Below are positions 16,656 to 26,406 of a stretch of 64,000 nt of DNA, piece by piece. Under the pieces are notes generated by a model that worked only from the letters and a program-made list of their open reading frames with translations, had not been told where the DNA came from and ran no database searches. Position numbers and translations under genes: made by a program. Each line of letters starts with the position of its first letter. The stretch's first letter is position 1. Source of the DNA: Stenotrophomonas sp. ZAC14D1_NAIMI4_1 (GTDB lineage: Bacteria > Pseudomonadota > Gammaproteobacteria > Xanthomonadales > Xanthomonadaceae); assembly GCF_003086775.1 (NCBI RefSeq), contig NZ_CP026001.1, positions 4,430,125 to 4,494,124 on the forward strand, read 5' to 3'.

Positions 16656-17345
16656 ATGGCCGCGCCCATGCTCGATACCTACCGCGAGGTGGTAACGCCG
16701 GAAGGCGTGCCGCTGCAGTTGCCCACCGCCGGGCCGATGCCGCGTGCGCTGGCCTGGCTGGTCGACCTGGGCATCCGCTTCGGCGCGCTGGTGGTGCTGT
16801 CCATTCCGCTGGCCCTGCTCGATGAATTCGGCCGTGGCATCTACATGGCCGCGATGTTCCTGCTGATGTGGGCCTACCCCATCGTCTGCGAGGCGCTGTG
16901 GGGCCGCACCCTGGGCAAGCGCGCGCTCGGCCTGCGCGTGCTGTCGCGCGATGGCGCACCGGTGGGCTGGATGGCCTCGATCACCCGCAACCTGCTGCGC
17001 ACCGTGGACATGCTGCCGTTCGGTTATGCCCTGGGCCTGCTCAGCAGCCTGTTCGATCCTTACGGGCGCCGCCTCGGCGACCTGGTGGCCGGCACCGTGG
17101 TGGTGCACGAGCCGATGCGCTACCTGCAGCCACCGGCCACCATCGACAGCGTGCTGGTACCGCCGCAGCCCCTGCGCCCGCAGGAACAGGCCGCCGTGAT
17201 GGCCTTTGCCGAGCGCGCGCCGCGCCTGTCGCCGGGCCGGCAGCAGGAACTGGCGGGCATCGCCGAGCCGCTGACCGGCGCGTCCGGCCAGGTGGGCGTG
17301 CTGCGCCTGTATGCGATGGCCAACTGGCTGCTGGGCCGCCGATGA
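16656..17345 (+). CDS. RDD family membrane protein
   Basis: A 229-residue membrane protein with an RDD domain (about residues 20-150). The domain has the conserved Arg in PRALAWLVDLGIRFGA, LWGRTLGKRALGLRVL and the DPYGRRLGDLVAGTVVV end. The C-terminal tail is cytosolic. It is the first of six overlapping genes; its TGA overlaps the ATG of the SpoIIM gene. A weak -10-like TAAAGT lies at 16560-16565. An alternative start is ATG 16668. RDD proteins can be ion exchangers or packing subunits; the role here is unknown. Confidence 0.85.
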   Translation: MAAPMLDTYREVVTPEGVPLQLPTAGPMPRALAWLVDLGIRFGALVVLSIPLALLDEFGRGIYMAAMFLLMWAYPIVCEALWGRTLGKRALGLRVLSRDGAPVGWMASITRNLLRTVDMLPFGYALGLLSSLFDPYGRRLGDLVAGTVVVHEPMRYLQPPATIDSVLVPPQPLRPQEQAAVMAFAERAPRLSPGRQQELAGIAEPLTGASGQVGVLRLYAMANWLLGRR

Positions 17346-18334
17346 AGCAGGAACAGTTCGTCGCCCGCCACCAGCAGGAATGGCAGCAACTGGAGCAGTG
17401 GCTGCAGCAGCGCGCGGGCGCATCACGCCGCAAGCGGCGCAGGCCCGACGCCGGTGATCCCGGTGACGTTGCCTTCCCCCAACGCTACCGGCGCCTGTGC
17501 CAGCAGCTGGCGCTGGCCCGCGAGCGCGGCTACAGCCCGCAGCTGGTGCAGCGCCTGCAGCAGTTGATGCAGCAGGGCCACAGCGTGCTGTACCGCACGC
17601 CGCCGGTGCGCTGGCGGCGGGCGCTGGAATTCCTGGTGGCCGACTTCCCGATGCTGGTGCGCAGCCAGGCACGCAGCATGTGGGTGGCGCTGGCGATGTT
17701 CGCGGTGCCGGCGCTGGCCTGCTTCGTGGTGGTGCAGCTGTACCCGGACAGCGTGCACCTGCTGATGGACAACAGCCAGATCGCCGAGATGGAACGCATG
17801 TACGACCCCGCGGCCGACCGCCTGGGGCGTGACAGCGGCACCGACTGGATGATGTTCGGCTACTACATCATGAACAACATCAGCATCGCCCTGCGCACCT
17901 TCGCCAGCGGCCTGCTGGCCGGGCTGGGCACGCTGCTGGTGCTGCTGTTCAACGGCGTCATCATGGGCGCGGTGGCGGGCCACCTGCAGCAGATCGGCCA
18001 CGGCGATCCGTTCTGGCGCTTCGTGGTCGGCCATGCCGCCTTCGAGCTGACCGCCATCGTCATCGCTGGTGGCGCCGGCCTGCAGCTGGGCATGAAACTG
18101 CTCGCGCCCGGCCGCCGCCGCCGCATGGACGCGCTGGTGGAAGGCGGCCGCATCGGTGCGCGCCTGTGCCTGGGCGTGGCCTTCATGCTGCTGCTGGCGG
18201 CCTTCGTGGAAGCATTCTGGTCGTCGATCGCCCAGATCCCGGCGTGGGCCAAGTACAGCGTGGCCGGCGTGCTGTGGACCGGTGTGCTGCTGTGGCTGTG
18301 GCGTGGCGGTCGCGGGGGTGAACGTGCGGATTGA
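17342..18334 (+). CDS. Stage II sporulation protein M family membrane protein
   Basis: A 330-residue protein with a charged cytosolic N-terminus (about 100 residues) followed by five or six membrane helices of the SpoIIM fold. In Bacillus, SpoIIM works with a peptidoglycan hydrolase during engulfment. This organism does not sporulate, so the fold is used otherwise. It overlaps the RDD gene by ATGA and the DUF4129 gene by 11 bases. The pairing with MoxR/DUF58 genes is widely conserved. Confidence 0.85.
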   Translation: MKQEQFVARHQQEWQQLEQWLQQRAGASRRKRRRPDAGDPGDVAFPQRYRRLCQQLALARERGYSPQLVQRLQQLMQQGHSVLYRTPPVRWRRALEFLVADFPMLVRSQARSMWVALAMFAVPALACFVVVQLYPDSVHLLMDNSQIAEMERMYDPAADRLGRDSGTDWMMFGYYIMNNISIALRTFASGLLAGLGTLLVLLFNGVIMGAVAGHLQQIGHGDPFWRFVVGHAAFELTAIVIAGGAGLQLGMKLLAPGRRRRMDALVEGGRIGARLCLGVAFMLLLAAFVEAFWSSIAQIPAWAKYSVAGVLWTGVLLWLWRGGRGGERAD

Positions 18335-19955
18335 CCACCTGGACGTGGCCCTGCGCGCGCGCAGCAGCTGGGAAGCCATGGAACTGGGCACGGCCCTGAC
18401 CCGCCGCCATGCGCGCGCGGTGTGGGGCAGCTGGCTGCTGGCCAGTGCGCCGCTGTTCGTGCTGTTCAACGCGCTGGCCTGGTGGCTGGATGGCTTCGCC
18501 TGGGCATCGCTGGCGATGTGGTGGTGCAAGCCGCTGTTCGAGCGCGCGCCGCTGTACGTACTGTCGCGTGGCATCTTCGGCGAGCAGGTGGGCGCCCGCG
18601 CGGCACTCGCCGCGCAGCGGCACTGGGGCGGCACCGGGTTCTGGGGATACCTGGGCTGGCGCCGTTTCAGCCTGCTGCGCAGCCTGTGCCTGCCGGTCAA
18701 CCTGCTGGAGGGCAACGCCCCGGCGCAGCGCGGGCCGCGACGGCGCGCGGTGGCGGCCGGTGCCGCCGGTCCGGCCATCATCCTGGCGCTGGTCTGCGTG
18801 GCCTTCGAGATGGTGCTGGTGCTGGGTGCGATCGCGGCGGTCTTCATGTTCATCCCGCTGGAACTGCTGCCCGATTCGTGGCGCGCCGCCTGGGCGATGC
18901 TGAGCGTTGAAACCCCGCCGTGGGCCGATCTGCTGCTGAACCTGCTGGGCTGGCTCAGCGCCGCACTGATCGGCCCGTTCTACGTCGGCGCCGGCTTCGG
19001 CCTGTACCTCAACCGGCGCACGCAGATGGAAGCGTGGGACGTGGAGATCGCCCTGCGCCGGCTGCGCGAGCGGCTGCTGCCGGCGGCATCGACGCTGGCC
19101 CTGCTGCTGTGCCTGGCGCTGCCGCTGGCCCCGGCGCATGCGCAGGATGCCGAAGCGGATGCTGCCCGCGAGCTGGCCGAGCAGATCCTGGCTGGCGGCC
19201 ACGGCAACGGGGACGAGACCGAAGGCACCCGGGCCAACGCCGCCAATGATCCTGCCAACACCGCCGCCGGCGTCTTCGGCGAGGAACCGGTCGACACGGC
19301 CGGCTTCCGCCAGGCGGTGAACCGTGCCTACGAGGATCCCCTGCAGCGCCCACTGCGCCAGGTGACCGAGTGGAAGCCGATCGAGGACGCCGAGAAGAAG
19401 AAAGACGCCAAAAAGAACAACAGCAAGGACGACGCCGCCAGCAGCGGGGCGGGCGAACGCAAGCGCACGCTGAAGCTGCTGGCACGCGTGGCCGAATGGG
19501 GCCTGTGGGGCCTGCTTGGCCTGGTGGTGCTGGTGCTGCTGCTGACCGCGCGCCTGTGGTGGCCGTGGCTGCGTGGCGCCGGCCGGCGCAAGGCGAAGGA
19601 CGCACCGCGCGTGCAGGAAGAAGCCGTTGACGTGCCGGTGGTGCTGCCGCCGGATGTAGCCACCCAGGCCGGCCTGCTGTGGGACCAGGGACGCCCGCGC
19701 CAGGCGCTGGCCCTGCTGTACCGCGCCAGCGTGCGCACCCTGGTCGAGCGCACCGGCAACGTCCTGCCCCCCGGCGCCACCGAAGCGCAGTGCCTGCGCG
19801 CCTCGCGGCGGATGCCGCAGCCGGCGGACCGCGACCTGTTCGCGCGCATCGTGCGCACGTGGCAGTACGCCGCGTATGGCGGCCGCCTGCCCACGCGCGA
19901 TGAATTCGATGGACTGGCCGCGACCCTGCGCCAGCAGTTCGGGTGGAAGGCATGA
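18324..19955 (+). CDS. DUF4129 domain membrane protein
   Basis: A 543-residue protein. The N-terminal half has several membrane helices. A putative extracytoplasmic segment after ALPLAPAHAQ is rich in Ala, Asp and Glu. A further helix (WGLWGLLGLVVLVLLLTARL) follows, and a C-terminal DUF4129 domain (GLLWDQGRPRQALALLYR, then VRTWQYAAYGGRLP). The start is placed at GTG 18324 because GGGGGTG lies just upstream; GTG 18318 is possible. DUF4129 also occurs at the C-terminus of transglutaminase-like proteins. It is overlapped by the SpoIIM and DUF4350 genes. Confidence 0.78.
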   Translation: MRIDHLDVALRARSSWEAMELGTALTRRHARAVWGSWLLASAPLFVLFNALAWWLDGFAWASLAMWWCKPLFERAPLYVLSRGIFGEQVGARAALAAQRHWGGTGFWGYLGWRRFSLLRSLCLPVNLLEGNAPAQRGPRRRAVAAGAAGPAIILALVCVAFEMVLVLGAIAAVFMFIPLELLPDSWRAAWAMLSVETPPWADLLLNLLGWLSAALIGPFYVGAGFGLYLNRRTQMEAWDVEIALRRLRERLLPAASTLALLLCLALPLAPAHAQDAEADAARELAEQILAGGHGNGDETEGTRANAANDPANTAAGVFGEEPVDTAGFRQAVNRAYEDPLQRPLRQVTEWKPIEDAEKKKDAKKNNSKDDAASSGAGERKRTLKLLARVAEWGLWGLLGLVVLVLLLTARLWWPWLRGAGRRKAKDAPRVQEEAVDVPVVLPPDVATQAGLLWDQGRPRQALALLYRASVRTLVERTGNVLPPGATEAQCLRASRRMPQPADRDLFARIVRTWQYAAYGGRLPTRDEFDGLAATLRQQFGWKA

Positions 19956-21138
19956 GCCCGCGCGTTTTCTGGGCCCTGCTGCTCGGCCTGCTGGTGCTGC
20001 TGGGCGTGCCGTTGGCCATCCTGTTCCTGCGCACGCACGAGAAGGTGACCGAAACCGTGGTGCTGCCGCCACGCGGCGAAGCCAGCTACAACCCGCTGTA
20101 CGTGCTGGGCCAGGCGCTGCGCGCCGATGGCATCGAGGTGCAGTCGCGGCAACGCCTGCAGCTGGCGAAGATGCCCCTGGGCAACACCGACACCGTGGTG
20201 CTGCTGCAGGACACCCGCGAAATGCCGCCGGGCACCGCGCAGGCGCTGCTGGACTGGGTCGGGCGGGGCGGCCACCTGCTGCTGCGCACGCAGCCGCCGG
20301 GCGAGGACAAGACCAGCACCACCCAGGGCCCGCTGCTGGATCGCATCGGCGTGGAAAGCCTGTTCCATGGCAACGACTGCCAGCCCTTCCATGTGGTGGA
20401 TGATCCCAGCCACGTGGAATTCTGCGGGGGCCGCCGCTTCAGCCTCGGCTTCCAGGCCGCCGCCGCCGCCGAGCGCCGCTGGGGCAATGAAGAAGGCCTC
20501 GCCTTCGCCCGCCTGCGCCATGGCCAGGGCCGCATCGATGTCCTGGCCGACATGGATTTCATGCTGGGCGCGGGCACCGGTACGCTGCCGCGCAAGCGCG
20601 CGACGGCCAAGGACACGCCGCAGCGCGACGGCCTGCACGATCTTTCCCACCGCGACCTGACCCGCTACCTGCTGGACCCCAACTACGGGCGCGGCACGGT
20701 GTGGCTGGTCTACGGCAGCCGCCCGCCGACGCTGTTGGCGCGCATCGTGCTGCAGGGATGGCCGGTGTGGATTCCGCTGCTGCTGGCCCTGCTGGGCTGG
20801 CTGTGGGCGCGCGCGCAGCGCCTGGGCAGCGTGCTGCCCTCGCCCGTGGTCGAGCGCCGTTCGCTGCTGGAACACGTGCGTGCCAGCGGCGAGCTGCTGA
20901 TGCGCTTCGGCCATGGCACGCAGCTGTACCACGCGGTGCAGGCGCTGTTCCTGCATCGCCTGCGCCTGCGCGCGCCAGTGGCGGCCGCGCTGGATGGCGC
21001 TGCCCGCGACCAGGCCATCGCCGAGGTACTGCAGTGGCCGGCCAGCCGCGTAGCCACCGCCCTCACCACTCCTTCGCCGCACGATTCCTCCGCCCTGCGC
21101 GAGCGCATCCGCTTGCTGCTCCAGATGAGATCCCTGCT

Positions 21139-21142
<4 letters not shown>
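19952..21142 (+). CDS. DUF4350 domain membrane protein
   Basis: A 396-residue protein. One N-terminal helix (FWALLLGLLVLLGVPLAILF) leads to an extracytoplasmic DUF4350 domain (VVLLQDTREMPPGTAQALLDW, then GRGGHLLLRT), which resembles the glutamine-amidotransferase-like fold of ABC gliding subunits. A second helix (WPVWIPLLLALLGWLWA) leads to a cytosolic tail. ATG 19952 overlaps the previous stop (ATGA), and its own stop overlaps moxR. No catalytic residues could be identified. Confidence 0.8.
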
Positions 21143-22121
<979 letters not shown>

Positions 22122-22125
<4 letters not shown>

Positions 22126-23420
22126 GGCCTGCGCCGCTGCTGCTGGTACTGCTGGCCGCCTGGGCCGTGCTGGGCGGACTGGTGCTGGGCGGGCTGCTGC
22201 CGCGCTGGAGCTGGGCCGTGGGCGGTGCCGTGGTGGCCGTGCTGGCGCTGGCCGACCTGTGGCGGCAGTGGCGGCGTGCTTCGCCGCAGGTGCAGCGCCA
22301 GGTACCCGAAGCGCTGGCACTGGGCGTACGCCGCGAGATCGGCCTGCGCCTGTTCGCCGAGCAGCCGATGCGGGTGGAAGTGTTTGATCGCGTGCCCGGC
22401 GGCTGGCCGCTGGAAGCGCTGCCACAGCGCCTGCAGCTGCGCGCCGGCCACGCCAGCACCCTGCACTACCAGGTGCAGCCGCAGCAGCGCGGGCGCTTCC
22501 AGTTTGATGGCGTGGACGTACGCATCCGCTCGCCGTGGCGGCTGTGGTGGCAGCAGCGCACGCTGCCGCCGGTACTGGAAGTGCGGGTCTATCCGAACTT
22601 CGTGCCGCTTACCCGCTTCGCGTTGTTCAGTGCCGACCAGGCGTCGCGGCTGGTGGGTGCTCACGTTAAGCGGCGGCGCGGCGAAGGCACCGATTTCCAC
22701 CAGATGCGCGAGTACCGCATCGGTGACAGCCTGCGCCAGCTCGACTGGAAGGCGACCGCGCGCGCGCGCAAGCTGATCTCGCGCGAGTACCAGGACGAGA
22801 AGAACCAGCAGCTGCTGCTGATGCTCGACAGCGGCCGGCGCATGCTGGCCAGCGAAGGCGGTCTTTCGCACTTCGACCATGCCTTGAACGCGTCGCTGGT
22901 GGTGGCCTACCTGGCGTTGCGCCAGGGCGATGCCGCCGGCCTGTTCGCGGTGGGTGGCGAACGCCGTTGGGTGGCGCCGCAGCGTGGCATGGGCACGGTG
23001 GAACACCTGCTGCGCGCCAGCTACGACCTGCAGCCGCAGGCCGTGGCCACCGATTACCTGGCCGCCGCCACCGAAGTCTCGCTGCGCCAGCGCCGGCGCG
23101 CGCTGGTGATGCTGGTCAGCAACGTGCGCGACGAAGACATCGAAGACCTGCTGGCCGCGGTGCGCCTGCTGCAGCGCCGCCACCTGGTGTGCGTGGCCAG
23201 CCTGCGCGAACGCGAACTGGACACCGCACTGGATGGCGAGGTGCACACGCTGGAAGACGCCGCCCAGGCCGGTGCTGCCGCGCTGTACCTGCAGCAGCGC
23301 GCGAAGGCGCATGAAGCGCTGCGCAGCGAGAAAGTGATGGTGCTGGACGTGACCGCCGACGCCCTGCCCGCCGCGCTGGTGGAACGGTATCTGGCAGTGA
23401 AGCGCGAAGGCCTGCTGTAG
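22122..23420 (+). CDS. DUF58 domain protein
   Basis: A 432-residue protein. Two N-terminal membrane helices (residues about 5-50) precede a beta-rich region, then the DUF58 core: RRGEGTDFHQMREYRIGDSL, RQLDWKATAR and the VWA-like LLLMLDSGRRM with a MIDAS-like Asp. DUF58 proteins are the regular partners of MoxR ATPases. It is the last gene of the six-gene operon. A SMAG unit starts four bases after its stop. Confidence 0.9.
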
Positions 23421-23423
23421 CGG

Positions 23424-23446
23424 GTAGCGCCGGGCCGTGCCCGGCG
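23424..23446 (+). repeat. SMAG single unit
   Basis: GTAG followed by GCCGGGC-CGT-GCCCGGC, directly after the DUF58 stop codon. It probably forms the 3' hairpin of the six-gene transcript. Confidence 0.75.
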
Positions 23447-23475
23447 TGTCGTTGCGGCGGCCCGCGAACGCTCTG

Positions 23476-23533
23476 GTAGGTGCCAACCTTGGTTGGCACA
23501 CAACCCACGGCGCCAACCAAGGTTGGCATCTAC
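23476..23533. repeat. SMAG inverted dimer (GTGCCAACC type)
   Basis: GTAG at 23476 opens a unit GTGCCAACC/GGTTGGCAC, and a mirror unit ends in CTAC at 23533. It lies between the convergent ends of the DUF58 operon and the YgiB-YgiC operon. Confidence 0.8.
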
Positions 23534-23548
23534 CGAAAAAGCAGACAG

Positions 23549-23572
23549 CTGCCGGCCAGCGGCCGGCACTAC
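23549..23572 (-). repeat. SMAG single unit overlapping a stop codon
   Basis: CTGCCGGCCAGCGGCCGGCA followed by CTAC (23569-23572). Read on the minus strand it begins GTAG, and that TAG is the stop codon of the Cys-rich gene at 23569. The same 24 bases recur at 28643-28666. Confidence 0.78.
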
Positions 23573-24225
23573 CCCTGCAGCAACCGCCGTTGCAACCGCT
23601 CCACCGCGCGCTGCAGCAGCACCCGGTTGCGGGCCAGTTTCATCCACTGGGGCAGGCGCGAGAACATCGAGCGATGATGCCCGCTGCCTTCGCGCAGCGT
23701 GGCCGTGGCGTAGTCGTGCAGCGCCTGCAGGTGCTCGGCGTTGTACGCCCACAGCAGACCGGCAGCGGTCTTCTCCACCAACCGCAGCGGCAGGCCGAAA
23801 TCGGGGTCGATGGCTTCGTTGCCACGCCACCGCGACAGGGTCACGTCCACCTCACTGCTGCGGCCGCACTGGCTGCAATCCGCCGCCAGCGTCCGCAGCG
23901 GCGCCGTCGCGCGTGCACGGTGCGCTTCAGCGCTTACCCACTTGTGGCCGCAGTAGCCACACGGCCGGTAGCCGCTGTAGCGCACCGGCCCCACCCAGGC
24001 ACTGGGCCTGCAGCGACCGCAGCCGCAACCGCCGTCCAGTGCTTCGCTGCACCCCAGGCAACGGAAGCGCCGCGAGTCGGTGGGTCCGGTCACCCAGCCC
24101 GGCGTATCACAGCGGTGGCAGCGCACCGCCACCCGGTCGGCATAGCGCCACAGGGCATGGCCATCATCCCGATGGCGACCCGGCGGCGCGGCAAACCGCG
24201 GGGTGCGGTCGCGCCGCACCGCCAT
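23569..24225 (-). CDS. Cys-rich zinc-ribbon-like protein
   Basis: A 218-residue protein that I cannot place in a family. It has five CxxC-type pairs (C36/C39, C56/C59, C69/C72, C89/C92, C117/C120), suggesting two zinc ribbons plus an extra site. A helical C-terminal half (residues 140-218) is Arg/Leu-rich. The ATG overlaps the stop of the YgiC-like gene by one base (TGATG), so it is a third member of that operon. The stop codon is supplied by a SMAG repeat. Confidence 0.65.
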   Translation of the reverse strand: MAVRRDRTPRFAAPPGRHRDDGHALWRYADRVAVRCHRCDTPGWVTGPTDSRRFRCLGCSEALDGGCGCGRCRPSAWVGPVRYSGYRPCGYCGHKWVSAEAHRARATAPLRTLAADCSQCGRSSEVDVTLSRWRGNEAIDPDFGLPLRLVEKTAAGLLWAYNAEHLQALHDYATATLREGSGHHRSMFSRLPQWMKLARNRVLLQRAVERLQRRLLQG

Positions 24226-25403
24226 CAGACGTAGATCCGCGTCGGCGCCTCGTCCACGATCGCGTGCGGCACGAAGCGCGCACTGTCGCGGGTGATCGCG
24301 CTGTCGTCCTCGCGGATGCCGATACCGCAGGCGTGGTCACCGATCACCCAGCTGCCGACCAGCGGATAACCGCCTTCGAAGCGAGTCAGCGGGTGCGCGC
24401 GCTGGATGATCGCCGGACCTTCGTACGGGCCGTCGCTGCGCTGCGTGCTGCCATCGGCCAGGTGCATCTCGATGTTGGCGCCTTCGCGCGAGAACAGCGG
24501 CTTGCGCACCCAGCCCGAGGCCAGCGCGCTGCCGTCATCGAAGTGCGCTTCCAGCAGGTTCGGGTGGCCCACGTTGCGCTGCCACAGCAGCGGCAGGATG
24601 CCCTTGTTGCTCAGCACCGCCTTCCACGCCGGTTCCAGCAGCTGGATGCCCGAGCCGGGCAGCGCGCGGCCGAATTCCTCGGCCATCAGGTCTTCCAGCG
24701 GGTACAGCTTGAACAGCGTGCCGATCACCGTGTCGTCCAGCGCGGTGAAGCGGCCATCCTCGGACAGGCCGATATCCTCGATGGCGATCGCCTCGCCCTG
24801 CAGGCCGGCCTGGGCCGCGCAGTCACGCAGGTAATCGACCGTGCCACGGTCCTCGTCCGAACTGCCCACGGCGCTGAAATACAGCGGCGGCGGCAGGCGC
24901 ACGGCCAGTTCGCCGAAGCGCTCGACCAGGGCCTCGTGCATGCCGTTGAACTGGTCGGCGTGCTGCGGCAGGCGGCCGGCATTGCGCTGGTCCTCCAGCC
25001 ACTGCCACTGGAAGAAGCTGGCCTCGAACAGCGAGGTCGGCGTGTCGTAGTTCAGTTCGTACAGCTTGGCCGGGCCGGTGCCGTCATAGGCCAGGTCCAG
25101 GCGCCCGTACAGGTGCGGCTGGCGCTGGCGCCAGCTCTCGGCGATCCAGTCGCGGTACTGCGCGGGAATCGCCAGCTGGTCCATCAGGCGCTCGCTGGCG
25201 ATGACATCGCCCACCAGGTCCAGCGCCATCTGGTGCAGCTCGGCGCTGGGGTCTTCGATGTCCACCTCGATCTGGCGCAGGGTGAAGGCGTAATACGCGC
25301 TTTCATCCCAGTACGGCTGGCCATCGATGGTATGGAAGCGGAAACCGGCTTCCTCCGCGCGCGCCCGCCACTGGGCGCGCTCGGCAATGCGAATTCGCTG
25401 CAT
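24225..25403 (-). CDS. YgiC-like glutathionylspermidine synthase family protein
   Basis: A 392-residue protein of the ATP-grasp family related to the synthetase half of glutathionylspermidine synthase (YgiC/YjfC). Family blocks include YWDESAYYAFTLRQIEVDIE near the N-terminus, YELNYDTPTSLFEASFFQW, LEPAWKAVLSNKGILPLLW and the C-terminal PLVGSWVIGDHACGIGIRED. The start at 25403 lies 7 bases after the YgiB-like stop. E. coli homologues do not make glutathionylspermidine, so the product is unknown. Confidence 0.88.
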   Translation of the reverse strand: MQRIRIAERAQWRARAEEAGFRFHTIDGQPYWDESAYYAFTLRQIEVDIEDPSAELHQMALDLVGDVIASERLMDQLAIPAQYRDWIAESWRQRQPHLYGRLDLAYDGTGPAKLYELNYDTPTSLFEASFFQWQWLEDQRNAGRLPQHADQFNGMHEALVERFGELAVRLPPPLYFSAVGSSDEDRGTVDYLRDCAAQAGLQGEAIAIEDIGLSEDGRFTALDDTVIGTLFKLYPLEDLMAEEFGRALPGSGIQLLEPAWKAVLSNKGILPLLWQRNVGHPNLLEAHFDDGSALASGWVRKPLFSREGANIEMHLADGSTQRSDGPYEGPAIIQRAHPLTRFEGGYPLVGSWVIGDHACGIGIREDDSAITRDSARFVPHAIVDEAPTRIYV

Positions 25404-25410
25404 GGGTCGA

Positions 25411-25980
25411 TCAGCCGCCGAAGCTGCCGCCGCTGCGGCGGGCGCTGGTGCTGCCGAAGCCACTGCGGCTGGCGGTGACGGCGCGGTTCGGCTCGCTGCT
25501 GACCGGGGCCAGGCCGGCCTTGCCCGCGCCGATGCCGCTGGCGGTGTTCATGCCGCCGGTGCCGCCCGGGGCCGGGCGCGCCCAGCCGGCGTTCTTGTCC
25601 TGGTAGGCCGGAGCCGACGCCGGCGCCTGCGGGGCCAGGCCACCGCGGTTGCTCAGCATCTGCGACATGAAGAAGCCCATCATCATCGGGCCGATGAACG
25701 AGGTACCGGCCGAGGTGTGCTGCTGCACGCACTGCTCGGGCTTGTAGTCCTGCTCACAGGCTTCCTTGCTGGCGTACTTCGGCGCCGCATCGGCGGCCTT
25801 CTGCTGCGCCTCGGCAAAGGCATTGCGGCACGAGGACGGGTCGCCCGTCGCCTCGGTGCAGGCCTGCACCGAGGTGTACAGGCCTTCCTGCACCTGCACC
25901 TGCTCTTCCTTCTGGCAGGCGGTGAACAGCAGGGGTGCAGCGCTCATCAACAGCAGCGCGGTGGTGCGGGAACGCTTCAT
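25411..25980 (-). CDS. YgiB family (DUF1190) lipoprotein
   Basis: A 189-residue lipoprotein, lipobox FTAC (Cys21). A Cys-containing DUF1190 domain (YTSVQACTEATGDPSSCRNA, then KEACEQDYKPEQCVQQH) is followed by a helix FIGPMMMGFFMSQML and a Gly/Ser-rich tail ending SGGSFGG. YgiB homologues pair with YgiC-type ATP-grasp proteins in many bacteria, as here. The role is unknown. The gene heads a three-gene operon. Confidence 0.85.
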   Translation of the reverse strand: MKRSRTTALLLMSAAPLLFTACQKEEQVQVQEGLYTSVQACTEATGDPSSCRNAFAEAQQKAADAAPKYASKEACEQDYKPEQCVQQHTSAGTSFIGPMMMGFFMSQMLSNRGGLAPQAPASAPAYQDKNAGWARPAPGGTGGMNTASGIGAGKAGLAPVSSEPNRAVTASRSGFGSTSARRSGGSFGG

Positions 25981-26091
25981 GGCGTCATGCCTCGGAGTCG
26001 GATCAATTCCCCCAATGATGCCAAATCCGGGCCAACAACCGGAATCGGCAAAGTAGGAAAGATGAACGGAATTTCATTTTCGTTTACCACC

Positions 26092-26130
26092 GGGGTCAGA
26101 GCCCATCGCGCCGCGATGGGATCCGACCCC
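26092..26130. repeat. GGGGTC-family palindrome, copy 1
   Basis: GGGGTC at 26092 and GACCCC ending at 26130 enclose GCCCATCGCG/CGCGATGGG arms. Related elements lie at 28254-28290 and 33137-33175. This family lacks the GTAG end of SMAG units. Confidence 0.75.
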
Positions 26131-26155
26131 GTCAGGTCGCGGCCAACTGTCGGAG

Positions 26156-26256
26156 GCGGGGTGGGTCCGGTGGCCGGGGTGTGAGCCGCATGGATGCGGC
26201 GACCAAGCCCCCATGGACGGGTTCACGGCGTCCCCTGCCACCGGATCCACCCCGCC
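26156..26256. repeat. 101-base inverted repeat upstream of ilvD
   Basis: GGCGGGGTGGGTCCGGTGGC at 26156-26175 pairs, with one mismatch, with GCCACCGGATCCACCCCGCC ending at 26256. An inner palindrome GCCGCATGGATGCGGC fills part of the loop. It could fold into a long cruciform or RNA stem. Confidence 0.75.
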
Positions 26257-26406
26257 ATCCCACGGATGGCCAGCTTTTGACGTTGATTCCGCGGGTGCAG
26301 GGCTGCAAGCCCTGCCGGGCCACCTTCGGTGGTTGCAGCAGCAACCGAAAAAATTGTCCATGATCGAGCGACCCCCACGTTGTACGGCCCGCCCGTTCCG
26401 CCAGCC

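Larger units (their letters stand above)
25981..26406. other. 426-base intergenic region packed with repeats
   Basis: Divergent region between the YgiB-like gene and ilvD. It contains the GGGGTC palindrome (26092-26130), a 101-base inverted repeat (26156-26256), and smaller hairpins CAGGGCT/AGCCCTG and GGTTGC/GCAACC up to 26350. No leader peptide rich in Val, Leu or Ile and no clear promoter could be identified. Confidence 0.55.

Noticed and set aside
18183..20072. Minus-strand frame of 629 codons
   Set aside because: Antisense to the SpoIIM, DUF4129 and DUF4350 genes, no start signal.
26270..26406. Attenuator or leader peptide for ilvD
   Set aside because: No short frame rich in Val, Leu or Ile, and no hairpin followed by a T-run on the plus strand.
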